Positions 19,373 through 28,540 are shown, counted from the stretch's first letter. The stretch: 64,000 nucleotides of DNA from Clostridium saccharoperbutylacetonicum N1-4(HMT) (GCF_000340885.1 NC_020291.1:152501-216500), one strand, 5' to 3'. Made by a program: numbers and translations. The notes: a model not told the origin generated them from the letters alone.

Positions 19373-20773
19373 ATGAAGGTCTATAATACTTTAACTAAGC
19401 AAAAAGAAGAGTTTATACCGATTATCCCAGGTGAAGTTAAGATGTACGTGTGTGGGCCTACTGTATATAATTTCTTTCATATTGGTAATGGGAGGACATT
19501 TATAGTATTTGATACAATTAGAAGATACTTGGAATACAGAGGATACAAGGTTGAGTTTATTCAGAATTTTACTGACATAGATGATAAGATGATTAATAAG
19601 GCAAATGATGAAGGAATTACAGTAAAAGAACTAGGGGATAAATATATAAATGAGTACTACCAAGATGCAGATGCTTTAAATATTGAAAGAGCTAGTGTTA
19701 ATCCTAGAGCAACGGAGTACATCAAAGACATAATAAAATTTGTTGAAGAACTAATTGCAGCAGATTTTGCGTATGAAGTAGATGGAGATGTATATTATAG
19801 CACAAAAAAATTCAGTAACTATGGACAATTGGCTGGTCAAAATTTGGAAGATCTACAAGCTGGAGCAAGGATTTCTGTTGATGAACGAAAAAAAGACCCA
19901 ATGGATTTTGCTATATGGAAAGCACAAAAACCAGGTGAACCTGCATGGGAAAGTCCATGGGGATTAGGAAGACCGGGATGGCATATAGAATGTTCTTGTA
20001 TGGCAAAGAAACTATTGGGGGACACTATTGACATTCATGCAGGTGGTATGGATTTGAAATTCCCACATCATGAAAATGAAATAGCACAAAGTGAAGCTGT
20101 AACAGGAAAGAAATTTGCAAATTATTGGTTACATGCTGCATTTGTTAATGTTGATAATAAAAAAATGTCAAAATCACTAAATAATTTTTTTACAGCAAGA
20201 GAGATTCTTCAAGAATATGATGCAGATGCAATAAGATTTTTAATGTTATCAGGACATTATAGAATTCAAATAAACTTTACAAAAGAACTTTTAGATTCTG
20301 CTAAAGCATCAATAGAAAGGTTATATAACTGTATAAATAATCTTGAGAATTTAAAGGATGAAGTTAGTAAAAAGACTATGGATAATGGGGAAGATGATTA
20401 TTTAAAATCACTATCAAAATATAGAGAAAAGTTTATAGAGAAAATGGATGATGATTTTAATACAGCAGATGCAATTTCAGTATTATTTGATTTAGCTAAA
20501 GATATAAATAACAATGTAAATATAAATTCTTCAGCTGAATTATGTGAAGAGACAAAGAAATTAGTAAGAGAACTTGGAAAGCCGTTAGGGATTCTTCAGA
20601 CATATATGAAAAAGGATTTAGAAGCTGAAATTCAAGAACTTATTGATAGAAGGCAACAAGCAAGAAAAGACAGAGACTTTGCTTTGGCAGATAAAATAAG
20701 GGATGATTTAAAGAGTAGAAATATAATTTTAGAGGACACACCACAAGGTGTTAGATGGAAAAAGATTGATTAA
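19373..20773 (+). CDS. cysS: Cysteinyl-tRNA synthetase
   Basis: A class I synthetase that charges tRNA-Cys. The 466-aa protein has the HIGN signature (FFHIGNGRT, near 34-42) and the KMSKS loop ([10 protein letters not shown]). Zinc-site residues lie in CGPTVYN and HIECSCMA. It starts 19 nt after proS with AGGAGGAAAG, and so is probably co-transcribed with proS under the T-box. Confidence 0.97.
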   Translation: MKVYNTLTKQKEEFIPIIPGEVKMYVCGPTVYNFFHIGNGRTFIVFDTIRRYLEYRGYKVEFIQNFTDIDDKMINKANDEGITVKELGDKYINEYYQDADALNIERASVNPRATEYIKDIIKFVEELIAADFAYEVDGDVYYSTKKFSNYGQLAGQNLEDLQAGARISVDERKKDPMDFAIWKAQKPGEPAWESPWGLGRPGWHIECSCMAKKLLGDTIDIHAGGMDLKFPHHENEIAQSEAVTGKKFANYWLHAAFVNVDNKKMSKSLNNFFTAREILQEYDADAIRFLMLSGHYRIQINFTKELLDSAKASIERLYNCINNLENLKDEVSKKTMDNGEDDYLKSLSKYREKFIEKMDDDFNTADAISVLFDLAKDINNNVNINSSAELCEETKKLVRELGKPLGILQTYMKKDLEAEIQELIDRRQQARKDRDFALADKIRDDLKSRNIILEDTPQGVRWKKID

Positions 20774-20780
20774 TTAAAGA

Positions 20781-20804
20781 AAGGGTTGCAATTTTGCAGC
20801 CCTT
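20781..20804 (+). other. Hairpin between cysS and mrnC
   Basis: AAGGGTTGCA and TGCAGCCCTT form a 10-bp stem with a 4-nt loop, followed by only ATTT. It could be a weak attenuator or a processing site; the T-run is too short to call a terminator. Confidence 0.5.
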
Positions 20805-20823
20805 ATTTAAAAGGAGAATTAAA

Positions 20824-21237
20824 ATGTTAGATGATTTAAGAATGAAGGAATTTTCAAAGGAGGAGGCAAGACTATTAAATCCACTTCAATTAGCATTAAT
20901 AGGTGATGGTGTATATGAAATATTTATTAGAAATTATATTTTGACAAAAAATTCAGCATTGTCGGCTAATAAAATTCATATTAATGCAATAAAATATGTT
21001 AAGGCTAAAAGTCAAGCAAATATAATGCATGAAATTGAAAAAGATTTAGATGAAGAAGAAGAAGGAATTTATAAAAGAGGAAGAAATGCAAAGTCACAAA
21101 CAGTCCCTAAGAATGCAGATGTAAGAGACTATAGAATGGCTACAGGATTTGAGGCATTAGTAGGATATTTATACTTAATAGGAAATAGAGAACGATTGAA
21201 AGCGATATTTAATCAATGTATTAACATAATAAAATGA
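20824..21237 (+). CDS. mrnC: Mini-ribonuclease III
   Basis: A 137-aa RNase III-like catalytic domain without a dsRNA-binding domain. In Bacillus it trims 23S rRNA ends. ALIGDGVYEIFIR near residues 26-38 carries the catalytic Asp, and the C-terminal TGFEALVGYLYL carries the conserved Glu. The ATG at 20824 follows AAGGAG; a TTG 10 codons earlier overlaps the hairpin. It follows cysS and precedes rlmB, the usual order. Confidence 0.94.
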   Translation: MLDDLRMKEFSKEEARLLNPLQLALIGDGVYEIFIRNYILTKNSALSANKIHINAIKYVKAKSQANIMHEIEKDLDEEEEGIYKRGRNAKSQTVPKNADVRDYRMATGFEALVGYLYLIGNRERLKAIFNQCINIIK

Positions 21238-21269
21238 TTTCTATATTTTAGAAAAAAGGATGGGTGCAT

Positions 21270-22148
21270 ATGGAAGGGAAAACTAAGGAAATGAATGCAA
21301 AAGGCAAGTTTGATAAATTTGAAAAGAATAAAGGCAGATCTGAATTGAAGAATAATGATTTTACTAAAATAAAGAACAAGGATAGAAAAGAAGCAAGGAA
21401 TGAAATTCAAGAAAGAGAAGATATAGTTATTGGAAGAAATGCTGTTATAGAAACTTTAAAAGGTGAAAGAACAATTGAAACCTTATACATATCAAATAGT
21501 AAATTAGAGGGATCTATAAAAACAATCGTTAGTTTAGCAAAAGAGAAGAGAATTTTAATTAAAGAAGTTGATAAAAGAAAACTTGATTCTATGTGTGAAG
21601 GAGAGGCTCATCAAGGAGTGATAGCTAAAATAACACCATACAGGTATTCTGAAGTGTCAGATATTCTAGCATTTGCAAAAGAAAAGGGAGAAAGCCCATT
21701 TATTGTAATATTAGATGAAATTGAAGATCCACATAATTTAGGTTCAATAGTAAGAACGGCAGAATTATTCGGAGTTCATGGGATTATTATTCCAAAAAGA
21801 AGAAGCGCATCTGTTAGTACAACGGTCTATAAATCATCAGTAGGTGCAATAGAACATGTTAAAATAGCTAAGGTTACTAACATAAATACAGTAATAGAAG
21901 AATTGAAAGAAAAAGGTATTTGGGTCTATGGTGCGGATATACGAGCTGATGAATATAGTTATCAAGTAGATTTTAGTGGCCCTTGTGCAGTTATAATTGG
22001 AAATGAAGGAAGAGGAATTTCTAAGTTAACAGTTCAAAAATGCGATAAATTAATAAAAATACCGATGGTAGGTAAGATTAATTCTTTAAATGCATCTGTA
22101 GCCGGTGGTATAATTATGTATGAGGTTTTAAAGGGACGATTAAAATAG
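21270..22148 (+). CDS. rlmB: 23S rRNA 2'-O-ribose methyltransferase, TrmH/SpoU family
   Basis: The 292-aa protein has a charged low-complexity N-terminus of about 45 residues and an L30e-like substrate domain. The SpoU knot domain follows, with LDEIEDPHNLGSIVRTAE, IIGNEGRGIS and SLNASVAGGIIMYE. RlmB methylates a loop guanosine in 23S rRNA in E. coli, and the target here is inferred. The ATG at 21270 fits AAAAGGA better than the GTG at 21264. Confidence 0.92.
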   Translation: MEGKTKEMNAKGKFDKFEKNKGRSELKNNDFTKIKNKDRKEARNEIQEREDIVIGRNAVIETLKGERTIETLYISNSKLEGSIKTIVSLAKEKRILIKEVDKRKLDSMCEGEAHQGVIAKITPYRYSEVSDILAFAKEKGESPFIVILDEIEDPHNLGSIVRTAELFGVHGIIIPKRRSASVSTTVYKSSVGAIEHVKIAKVTNINTVIEELKEKGIWVYGADIRADEYSYQVDFSGPCAVIIGNEGRGISKLTVQKCDKLIKIPMVGKINSLNASVAGGIIMYEVLKGRLK

Positions 22149-22161
22149 AAAGAGGTATATC

Positions 22162-22674
22162 GTGAAAACTATTTTTGTAGATGGGTATAATGTTATAAAC
22201 AGTTGGCCAAACTTAAAGCAAACCAAAGATTTTAGTTTTGAAGCTGCAAGACAAATTCTAATTGATAAATTACATAATTATGGAGTTTTTAAGGCTTGTA
22301 AGATAATTTTAGTTTTTGATGCTCACAAGGTCATAGGGAGTCTTGAAAAAAAAGAAGAAGTAAATAAAAATATTTCTGTAGTTTTTACTAAGGATGGAGA
22401 AACAGCAGATAATTATATTGAGAAAAAAGTTAATGTTCTAGGAAGAAAGCATGAGATTGTTGTTGTTACATCGGATAGTCTAGAACAGCAAATTGTTTTT
22501 CAGCGAGGTGCAGTTAGAATGTCATCCCTAGAATTTTACAATGAGGTGCTTAAGGTAGAAAAATCTATAAAAATAAAAGCTGACAAAAATAAAAATCAAC
22601 ATAGAAATAGTATAAGCGATAATATAGATGAAAGAACAGCAGAAATATTAGAACAAATTAGAAGAGGCAAGTAA
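22162..22674 (+). CDS. NYN-domain protein YacP (Rae1-like)
   Basis: The 170-aa PIN-like NYN ribonuclease-fold protein starts FVDGYNVINSWPNL and has the acidic blocks LVFDAHKV and FTKDGETADNYIEK. In Bacillus, YacP (Rae1) is a ribosome-associated endoribonuclease. The start is GTG after AAGAGGTAT, 13 nt past rlmB. A lysine-rich C-terminal extension follows the domain. Confidence 0.88.
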   Translation: MKTIFVDGYNVINSWPNLKQTKDFSFEAARQILIDKLHNYGVFKACKIILVFDAHKVIGSLEKKEEVNKNISVVFTKDGETADNYIEKKVNVLGRKHEIVVVTSDSLEQQIVFQRGAVRMSSLEFYNEVLKVEKSIKIKADKNKNQHRNSISDNIDERTAEILEQIRRGK

Positions 22675-22680
22675 ATTCAG

Positions 22681-22710
22681 TTGACTAACTTAAATTAACT
22701 GGGGTATAAT
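22681..22710 (+). promoter_or_regulatory. Promoter of sigH
   Basis: TTGACT-18-TATAAT ends 24 nt before the sigH ATG. It looks like a vegetative sigma-A-type promoter. Confidence 0.75.
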
Positions 22711-22733
22711 TGTTTAAATGATTGGTGAGTTTA

Positions 22734-23381
22734 ATGCAGAAGAGAGTTGAGAATACGCAATTGGAAGGTTTTTTAGATTTTAAAGATAAGCTAGATGAAG
22801 AAATAGTCGTGAAAGCTAAAAATGGGGACAATAGAGCTCAAGAATATTTGATTTCAAAATATGAGAACTTTGTAAAATCAAAGGCTAAAGCATATTTTTT
22901 AATTGGAGCAGACAAAGAGGATATTTATCAAGAAGGAATGATAGGCCTATATAAGGCTATTAGAGACTTCAATCCAGAAAAGTCAACATCATTTAAGGCT
23001 TTTGCAGAAATATGTGTGGTTAGACAAATTATAACTGCAATAAAAACAGCTACAAGACAAAAACATATTCCATTAAATACTTATGTGTCATTAAATAAAC
23101 CAATATATGAAGAAGAATCTGAAAGAACTCTTTTAGATGTATTAGTAGGATTAAAAATTTCAGATCCTGAAGAATTAATGATAAGTAAGGAACAAATGGA
23201 TTATATTGAAGAAAAAATATCAAAGGTGCTTTCTGATTTGGAGTTAGAAGTTCTTACATCGTATTTAGATGGTAAATCATATCAAGAAATTGCAAGTAAC
23301 TTAGAAAGACACTCAAAATCTATTGATAATGCATTGCAAAGAGTAAAGAGAAAATTAGAAAAATGCTTGGATTTAAAGTGA
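22734..23381 (+). CDS. sigH: RNA polymerase sigma-H factor
   Basis: The 215-aa sigma-70 family factor starts early stationary and sporulation transcription. Region 2 (AKAYFLIGADKEDIYQEGMIGLYKAI) and the helix-turn-helix of region 4 (YLDGKSYQEIASNLERHSKSIDNAL) match Bacillus SigH closely. The ATG at 22734 follows GGTGAG; TTG and GTG at 22722 and 22725 have no ribosome-binding site. It follows mrnC-rlmB-yacP as in Bacillus. Confidence 0.96.
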   Translation: MQKRVENTQLEGFLDFKDKLDEEIVVKAKNGDNRAQEYLISKYENFVKSKAKAYFLIGADKEDIYQEGMIGLYKAIRDFNPEKSTSFKAFAEICVVRQIITAIKTATRQKHIPLNTYVSLNKPIYEEESERTLLDVLVGLKISDPEELMISKEQMDYIEEKISKVLSDLELEVLTSYLDGKSYQEIASNLERHSKSIDNALQRVKRKLEKCLDLK

Positions 23382-23390
23382 GAATTTATA

Positions 23391-23419
23391 TTGACAAATA
23401 TAAAGAAAAATAGTAAACT
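23391..23419 (+). promoter_or_regulatory. Promoter of tRNA-Thr / tuf
   Basis: TTGACA-17-TAAACT, with the start expected near 23426, about 32 nt before the tRNA. No terminator separates tRNA-Thr from tuf, so the two may share the transcript. Confidence 0.75.
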
Positions 23420-23457
23420 TTATAATTGGTATATCACAGAATATAGCAATTTTGAAC

Positions 23458-23533
23458 GCTCACATAGCTCAGTCGGTAGAGCGTCACCTTGGTAAGGTGG
23501 AGGTCGTCGGTTCAATCCCGATTGTGAGCTCCA
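23458..23533 (+). tRNA. tRNA-Thr (anticodon GGT)
   Basis: A 76-nt cloverleaf with encoded CCA. The acceptor arms GCTCACA and TGTGAGC pair, the anticodon GGT is at 23491-23493, and the T-loop is GGTTCAATCCC. It stands 65 nt before tuf. Confidence 0.97.
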
Positions 23534-23577
23534 AACAATAAAAATAAAAAACACTAGGCTAAGTTTATCACATGATA

Positions 23578-24792
23578 ATTAAGGGAGGAAAATTACAATG
23601 GCAAAAGCAAAGTATGAAAGAAGTAAGCCACACGTTAATATTGGAACAATAGGTCACGTAGACCATGGTAAGACAACATTAACAGCAGCAATAACAACAG
23701 TATTAGCAAACAAAGGATTTGCAGAAGCATTTAACTATGCAGATATTGATAAGGCTCCAGAAGAAAAAGAAAGAGGAATCACAATCAATACAGCACACGT
23801 TGAATACCAAACAGAAAACAGACACTATGCTCACGTTGACTGTCCAGGACATGCTGACTATGTTAAGAACATGATCACAGGAGCAGCACAAATGGATGGA
23901 GCTATCTTAGTTGTATCAGCAGCAGATGGTCCAATGCCACAAACAAGAGAACATATCTTACTTGGATCAAGAGTAGGTATCCAATATATCGTAGTATTCT
24001 TAAATAAAGCAGATATGGTAGATGATCCAGAATTATTAGAATTAGTTGAAATGGAAGTTAGAGAATTATTAAGTGAATATGACTTCCCAGGAGACGATAT
24101 TCCAGTAATAACAGGATCAGCATTAAAAGCATTAGAAAACCCAACAGATGAAGAAGCAATTAAGCCAATCATGGACTTAATGGAAGCAGTAGATAGCTAT
24201 ATCCCAACTCCAGAAAGAGCAACAGATAAAGCATTCTTAATGCCAATCGAAGATGTATTCACAATTACAGGAAGAGGAACAGTTGCAACAGGAAGAGTTG
24301 AAGCTGGAATACTTCACGTAGGAGATGAAGTAGAAATCGTTGGATTATCAGAAGAAAAGAAGAAGGTTGTAGTAACTGGAATCGAAATGTTCAGAAAGTT
24401 ATTAGACGAAGCGCAAGCAGGGGATAACATTGGAGCATTATTAAGAGGAGTTCAAAGAACTGATATTGAAAGAGGTCAAGTATTATCAAAACCAAATTCA
24501 GTACACCCTCACACAAAATTTGTAGGTCAAGTATACGTACTTAAGAAAGAAGAAGGTGGAAGACATACTCCATTCTTCGATGGATATAGACCACAATTCT
24601 ATTTCAGAACAACAGACGTTACAGGATCAATCAAATTACCAGACGGAATGGAAATGGTAATGCCTGGAGATCACATTGATATGAATGTAGAATTAATCAC
24701 TCCAATCGCAATGGATGAAGGATTAAGATTCGCTATCAGAGAAGGTGGAAGAACTGTAGGTTCTGGAGTTGTTACTAGTATAGTAGAATAGG
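23578..24792 (+). repeat. Exact direct repeat, copy 1 (tuf)
   Basis: 1215 bp that I read as identical to 39487-40701. It covers 20 bp of upstream sequence with the ribosome-binding site, the whole tuf gene and one base past the stop. Flanks diverge abruptly at both ends. Confidence 0.93.
23598..24791 (+). CDS. tuf: Elongation factor Tu (copy 1)
   Basis: The GTPase that delivers aminoacyl-tRNA to the ribosome. The 397-aa protein has P-loop GHVDHGKTT at 19-27, DCPGH and NKAD G-motifs and the three EF-Tu domains. The ribosome-binding site is AAGGGAGGA. The protein is identical to the copy at 39507-40700. This copy is paired with tRNA-Thr, and the other follows fusA. Confidence 0.99.
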   Translation: MAKAKYERSKPHVNIGTIGHVDHGKTTLTAAITTVLANKGFAEAFNYADIDKAPEEKERGITINTAHVEYQTENRHYAHVDCPGHADYVKNMITGAAQMDGAILVVSAADGPMPQTREHILLGSRVGIQYIVVFLNKADMVDDPELLELVEMEVRELLSEYDFPGDDIPVITGSALKALENPTDEEAIKPIMDLMEAVDSYIPTPERATDKAFLMPIEDVFTITGRGTVATGRVEAGILHVGDEVEIVGLSEEKKKVVVTGIEMFRKLLDEAQAGDNIGALLRGVQRTDIERGQVLSKPNSVHPHTKFVGQVYVLKKEEGGRHTPFFDGYRPQFYFRTTDVTGSIKLPDGMEMVMPGDHIDMNVELITPIAMDEGLRFAIREGGRTVGSGVVTSIVE

Positions 24793-24810
24793 GAACTAGA
24801 AATCATCACG

Positions 24811-24843
24811 ATAGGGCTAAGTTTTATAACTTAGTCCTATTTA
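24811..24843 (+). terminator. Terminator of tuf copy 1
   Basis: ATAGGGCTAAGTT and AACTTAGTCCTAT form a 13-bp stem, 19 nt after the stop. Only three T follow, so strength is moderate. Confidence 0.7.
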
Positions 24844-24851
24844 AAGGATGA

Positions 24852-24880
24852 TTGACAATTGAAATATTCTATGATATTTT
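24852..24880 (+). promoter_or_regulatory. Promoter of rpmG-secE-nusG
   Basis: TTGACA-17-TATTTT lies about 90 nt upstream of rpmG and directly after the tuf terminator. Confidence 0.65.
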
Positions 24881-24969
24881 ATAAAAGTGACATTTTAAAC
24901 AATGCAAATTAGGGAAAAGCAAGAAAATAAATTTCTTGATTTAATATATGAAAAACTGGAGGTGCAGTC

Positions 24970-25119
24970 ATGAGAACAAAAATAACTTTAGCATGCACAG
25001 AGTGTAAACAAAGAAATTATGATTCAATGAAAAACAAAAAAAATGATCCAGATAGATTAGAAATGAAAAAGTATTGTAAATTCTGTAAAAAGCACACTCT
25101 TCATAGAGAAACAAAATAA
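24970..25119 (+). CDS. rpmG: Ribosomal protein L33 (zinc form)
   Basis: A 49-aa large-subunit protein. Two CxxC pairs (CTEC at 9-12 and CKFC at 36-39) make it the zinc-binding C+ form. The ATG at 24970 follows GGAGGTG. It leads the conserved rpmG-secE-nusG group. Confidence 0.96.
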   Translation: MRTKITLACTECKQRNYDSMKNKKNDPDRLEMKKYCKFCKKHTLHRETK

Positions 25120-25167
25120 TTAGCAGTAGTCATGACATATAGTTATTAAATTTAAGGATGTGAAGAT

Positions 25168-25401
25168 ATGTCAGTAAAAGATAATGCAAAGACTGAAAAA
25201 GCTGTTAAAAATAATGGTTTGCTTGGTTTTTTCCGAGAGGTTAAGGTAGAGGTTAAGAAGAAAATAACTTGGCCTTCGAAAGATGAGACAAAGAAAGCAT
25301 TTATTGCAGTTATAACATTCACGCTAATGTATACAATATTAGTTGGTGGGTTTGATTTTATTTTCAGAAACCTCTTTGATATGTTTTTAAAATTAAAATA
25401 A
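25168..25401 (+). CDS. secE: Preprotein translocase subunit SecE
   Basis: A 77-aa essential subunit of the SecYEG channel. An amphipathic N-terminal part (GFFREVKVEVKKKITWPSKDE) is followed by a single transmembrane helix from about residue 46. This is the short single-span Gram-positive form. It lies between rpmG and nusG as usual. Confidence 0.95.
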   Translation: MSVKDNAKTEKAVKNNGLLGFFREVKVEVKKKITWPSKDETKKAFIAVITFTLMYTILVGGFDFIFRNLFDMFLKLK

Positions 25402-25437
25402 AAGGAGGTTAGGGTGGTGTAAAACTGCCTGATAAGT

Positions 25438-25959
25438 ATGAGTGATAGAGCAAGATGGTATGTAGTACATACATACTCAGGATACGAAAATAAAGTTAAG
25501 GCAAACTTAGAAAAAGCAATTGAAAACAGAAATCTTGAAGCATTAATCCATGATATACAAGTACCTATGGAAGAAGTGGTTGAAGAAAAAGATGGAAAAC
25601 AAAAAGTTTCATTAAAGAAAAAGTTTCCTGGATATGTGCTTGTGAAAATGTTAATGGGTGATGAAGCTTGGTACGTTGTTAGAAATACTAGGGGCGTGAC
25701 AGGATTTGTTGGTCCAGGATCTAAACCAGTTCCTCTGTCTGATGAAGAAGTTGAATCAATGGGTGTATTAGAAATGCCAGTTGATATTGATTTGGAAGTA
25801 GGGGAAAGCATAAGAATTATCTCAGGACCATTAAGAGATTCAGTGGCTACAATACAAGAGATAATTGTTGAAAAACATAAAGTGAAAGCTTTAGTAGAGA
25901 TGTTTGGCAGGGAAACTCTTGCTGAATTAGACTTTAATCAAGTTGAAAAATTAGTTTAA
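25438..25959 (+). CDS. nusG: Transcription termination/antitermination factor NusG
   Basis: The 173-aa factor binds RNA polymerase and couples it to ribosomes or Rho. The NGN domain (ARWYVVHTYSGYENKVKANLE) is followed by a C-terminal KOW domain (GESIRIISGPLRDSVATIQEI). The start is clear from homology. The only strong GGAGG lies at 25404-25408, about 29 nt upstream, with a GTG-GTG-TAA start-stop in between. Confidence 0.96.
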   Translation: MSDRARWYVVHTYSGYENKVKANLEKAIENRNLEALIHDIQVPMEEVVEEKDGKQKVSLKKKFPGYVLVKMLMGDEAWYVVRNTRGVTGFVGPGSKPVPLSDEEVESMGVLEMPVDIDLEVGESIRIISGPLRDSVATIQEIIVEKHKVKALVEMFGRETLAELDFNQVEKLV

Positions 25960-25977
25960 ATATAACTAATTTTAATT

Positions 25978-26010
25978 AAGTGGGAGAACTAAAAGTTCGT
26001 TATACCACAG
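25978..26010 (+). promoter_or_regulatory. Candidate L1-binding mRNA element before rplK
   Basis: GTGG (25980) pairs with CCAC (26008), enclosing GAACT/AGTTC with an AAA loop. The conserved GAG and GTTATA sides form an asymmetric internal loop. The same architecture recurs before rplA. The L1 assignment is inferred from known autogenous control of L11-L1 operons. Confidence 0.65.
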
Positions 26011-26029
26011 TAATAGGAGGAATAACAAA

Positions 26030-26455
26030 ATGGCTAAGAAAGTAACTGGAATGATTAAACTTCAACTTCAAGCAGGTAAGGCAACACCAGCTCCACCTGT
26101 AGGTCCAGCTTTAGGTCAACATGGTGTAAACATAATGGGATTCTGTAAGGAGTTCAATGCAAAAACTGCAAATCAAGCTGGTTTAATAATACCAGTAGTT
26201 ATCACAGTTTACCAAGATAGATCTTTTAGTTTTATACTAAAGACTCCTCCAGCAGCAGTTCTAATCAAAAAGGAATTAGGGTTAGAAAGTGGTTCTGGAG
26301 TACCTAACAAAACAAAAGTTGGTAAATTAACACAGGATCAATTAAGAAAGATCGCTGAAACTAAGATGCCAGATTTAAATGCTGCAAATGTTGAATCAGC
26401 AATGAGAATGATTGCTGGAACAGCAAGAAGTATGGGCGTAACTATTGAAGAGTAA
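26030..26455 (+). CDS. rplK: Ribosomal protein L11
   Basis: A 141-aa protein of the GTPase-associated centre. The N-domain has the [15 protein letters not shown] proline-rich loop, and the rRNA-binding C-domain follows ([17 protein letters not shown] [16 protein letters not shown]). The ribosome-binding site is AGGAGGAA. It pairs with rplA, each preceded by a similar RNA element. Confidence 0.98.
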   Translation: MAKKVTGMIKLQLQAGKATPAPPVGPALGQHGVNIMGFCKEFNAKTANQAGLIIPVVITVYQDRSFSFILKTPPAAVLIKKELGLESGSGVPNKTKVGKLTQDQLRKIAETKMPDLNAANVESAMRMIAGTARSMGVTIEE

Positions 26456-26466
26456 TTCTTAAAAAT

Positions 26467-26497
26467 AAGTGGGAGGTCAAAACCGTTAATACCACAG
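26467..26497 (+). promoter_or_regulatory. Second candidate L1-binding element, before rplA
   Basis: GTGG at 26469-26472 pairs with CCAC at 26492-26495. The inner stem GGT/ACC replaces GAACT/AGTTC of the first copy, which is compensatory change. The loop sides GAG and GTTAATA are kept. It ends 12 nt before the rplA start, so binding would block the ribosome. Confidence 0.65.
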
Positions 26498-26509
26498 AGG
26501 AGGCAAATT

Positions 26510-27199
26510 ATGGGAAAAAAATACATTGAAAGTGCAAAGCTTATAGATAAGAGTGCATTATATAATCCAGTAGAAGCATTAGACCTTACATTAAAAACTG
26601 CAAAGGCTAACTTTGATGAAACTATTGAACTACATGTAAGATTAGGTGTAGATCCAAGACATGCTGATCAACAAGTAAGAGGTGCTGTTGTATTACCAAA
26701 CGGAACAGGGAAAACAGTAAGAGTACTTGTATTTGCAAAAGGTGATAAAGCAGCAGAAGCGCAACAAGCAGGAGCAGATTTTGTTGGAGCTGAAGAATTA
26801 GTTCAAAAAATTCAAAGTGAAAATTGGTTTGATTATGATGTTGTTGTTGCAACTCCAGATATGATGGGTGTTGTTGGTAGAATTGGTAGAGTATTAGGAC
26901 CAAAGGGATTAATGCCAAATCCAAAATCAGGAACAGTAACATTTGATGTTGCTAAAGCGATTGAAGAAATCAAAGCTGGTAAAGTTGAATATAGAGTTGA
27001 CAAAACAGCTATAGTTCACTGCCCAATTGGAAAGAAATCATTTGGAACTGAAAAGTTAAAGCAAAACTTTACAGCATTAATGGATGCTTTAGTTAAAGCA
27101 AAACCAGCAGCTGCAAAAGGACAATACTTAAAATCAGTATCAGTTTCAAGCACAATGGGACCAAGTGCAAAAATTAATCCTACAAAAGCTTTAGATTAA
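26510..27199 (+). CDS. rplA: Ribosomal protein L1
   Basis: The 229-aa L1-stalk protein has the signature [20 protein letters not shown] near 124-143 and an N-terminal basic region. In many bacteria it also represses its own operon. AGGAGGCAA precedes the ATG. Confidence 0.98.
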   Translation: MGKKYIESAKLIDKSALYNPVEALDLTLKTAKANFDETIELHVRLGVDPRHADQQVRGAVVLPNGTGKTVRVLVFAKGDKAAEAQQAGADFVGAEELVQKIQSENWFDYDVVVATPDMMGVVGRIGRVLGPKGLMPNPKSGTVTFDVAKAIEEIKAGKVEYRVDKTAIVHCPIGKKSFGTEKLKQNFTALMDALVKAKPAAAKGQYLKSVSVSSTMGPSAKINPTKALD

Positions 27200-27201
27200 T
27201 A

Positions 27202-27230
27202 TTGACTTAATGGATATTAAGTAGTATAAT
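27202..27230 (+). promoter_or_regulatory. Promoter of rplJ-rplL
   Basis: TTGACT-17-TATAAT lies directly after the rplA stop. The predicted start near 27237 matches the front of the L10 leader. Confidence 0.88.
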
Positions 27231-27239
27231 CTTAATGTT

Positions 27240-27360
27240 GTAAAAAAGAGAATATTTTCCCCGTAGACAGTGGGTGCGAAAGCATAACGATATACTACCC
27301 ACCTAGGTTGATTATAATAGATGTATTATAGACCTTCCTGTCTGCGGGAAGGTCTTTTTG
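27240..27360 (+). promoter_or_regulatory. L10 leader (L10-L12 autoregulation) with terminator
   Basis: The leader contains CCGTAGACAG-GGGTGCGAAAG and TACTACCCACCTAGGT blocks characteristic of L10 leaders. It ends in the terminator hairpin GACCTTCC and GGAAGGTC plus T-run (27330-27359). The GTCTGCGGG of that hairpin can pair with the upstream CCCCGTAGAC, giving attenuation by the L10-L12 complex. Confidence 0.88.
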
Positions 27361-27403
27361 ATAAAAGAAGCAGTTTTAAACTGTGAGGAGGTGGACTACA
27401 ATA

Positions 27404-27907
27404 ATGAATAAAAACAGAGAACTTAAAGAAGCTAAAGTTGCTGAAATTAAGGAAAAATTAGAAAAATCAAAAGCTGTTGTTCTTAGTAAGTATCAAGGGT
27501 TAAATGTAGAAGAAGATACTGCTCTTAGAAAAAATTTAAGAGAAGCTGGCGTTGAATATAAAGTATATAAAAATACTTTGGTTATTTTAGCAGCTAAAGA
27601 ATTAGGCTTAGATGGTATAGTAGAACATTTAGAGGGACCTGTATCTATTGCGTTTGGTTATGAAGATGTAACAGTAGCAGCGAGAGTTCTAAATGATTTT
27701 GCTAAAGATCACAAGAAGTTAGAATTAAAAGCCGGTATTGTAGAAGGTGAAATCTATGATGCAGATAAGATTAAACAACTTGCATCAATACCATCAAAAG
27801 AAGTTCTTATTGCAAAACTTCTTGGAAGTATCAAGTCTCCAATATCAAGCTTTGCACGTGTATTAAGTGCTATTGCTGATAGTAAGGGAACTGAATCTGC
27901 AGAATAA
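27404..27907 (+). CDS. rplJ: Ribosomal protein L10
   Basis: The 167-aa stalk base binds rRNA and several L12 dimers. The typical N-terminus ([23 protein letters not shown]) is present. The ATG at 27404 follows GAGGAGGTGG by about ten bases; the GTG at 27383 precedes the ribosome-binding site and gives a non-homologous extension. It is co-transcribed with rplL. Confidence 0.97.
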   Translation: MNKNRELKEAKVAEIKEKLEKSKAVVLSKYQGLNVEEDTALRKNLREAGVEYKVYKNTLVILAAKELGLDGIVEHLEGPVSIAFGYEDVTVAARVLNDFAKDHKKLELKAGIVEGEIYDADKIKQLASIPSKEVLIAKLLGSIKSPISSFARVLSAIADSKGTESAE

Positions 27908-27963
27908 TAAGCAGAAAAATAAAACAATAATTAATTTAAAAAAATTTCGGAGGTGCTATTAAA

Positions 27964-28329
27964 ATGACAAGAGAAGATATAATTCAAGCAATAAAAGAAA
28001 TGAGCGTTTTAGACTTAAACGAATTAGTAAAGGCTTGTGAAGAAGAATTTGGAGTAAGTGCTGCTGCTGCTGTTGTAGCTGGTGGAGCTGTAGCTGGTGG
28101 AGCTGCTGCTGAAGAAAAAACTGAATTCGACGTAATATTAGCTAGTGCAGGAGATAACAAGATTAAAGTTATCAAAGTAGTAAGAGAAATAACTGGATTA
28201 GGATTAAAAGAAGCTAAAGAAATAGTTGATGGAGCTCCTAAGACATTAAAAGAAGGCGTTTCTAAAGAAGAAGCTGAAGACATGAAAGCTAAAATAGCTG
28301 AAGTTGGAGCTACTGTAGAAATCAAGTAA
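27964..28329 (+). CDS. rplL: Ribosomal protein L7/L12
   Basis: The 121-aa stalk protein has an N-terminal dimerisation helix and an Ala/Gly/Val-rich hinge (about 36-50). A C-terminal factor-binding domain follows ([26 protein letters not shown]). The ribosome-binding site is CGGAGGTG. Confidence 0.98.
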   Translation: MTREDIIQAIKEMSVLDLNELVKACEEEFGVSAAAAVVAGGAVAGGAAAEEKTEFDVILASAGDNKIKVIKVVREITGLGLKEAKEIVDGAPKTLKEGVSKEEAEDMKAKIAEVGATVEIK

Positions 28330-28341
28330 TTTATTTAATAT

Positions 28342-28371
28342 AAAAAGGTGCTTTTTAAGCACCTTTTTTAA
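28342..28371 (+). terminator. Terminator after rplL
   Basis: AAAAAGGTGC and GCACCTTTTTT form a perfect hairpin with T-tract, 12 nt after the rplL stop. rpoBC is transcribed from a separate promoter, although read-through is possible. Confidence 0.9.
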
Positions 28372-28377
28372 GCTGCA

Positions 28378-28434
28378 TTTATAAAGCTATATAAAATGCT
28401 TTTTGTTTATGAGTATTTTATATAGCTTTATAAA
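28378..28434. repeat. Long AT-rich inverted repeat after rplL
   Basis: Arms of about 23 bp (28378-28400 and 28412-28434) differ only by one G-U-compatible base, with an 11-nt loop. No T-run follows. It may be a back-up terminator or an RNase III-type site. Confidence 0.7.
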
Positions 28435-28497
28435 TTAAAAAAGATATAGTTAAGTGAATTAATGAAATAATATTTCTAGTGTTTTTTATAGTATTTC

Positions 28498-28526
28498 TTG
28501 ACGAGATAAAATGCATATGGTATTAT
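28498..28526 (+). promoter_or_regulatory. Candidate rpoBC promoter
   Basis: TTGACG-17-TATTAT, overlapping further TATAAT hexamers downstream (28524 and 28529). The start would lie near 28533-28541, leaving a leader of about 160 nt. Confidence 0.6.
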
Positions 28527-28540
28527 AATATAATGTATTA

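Noticed and set aside
23703..24172. Minus-strand frames inside tuf, repeated at 39612-40081
   Set aside because: They are shadows of the conserved tuf coding sequence, duplicated only because tuf is duplicated.
27984..28325. Minus-strand Ala/Ser-rich frame over rplL
   Set aside because: It is the reverse complement of the Ala/Gly-rich L7/L12 hinge, with no start signal.
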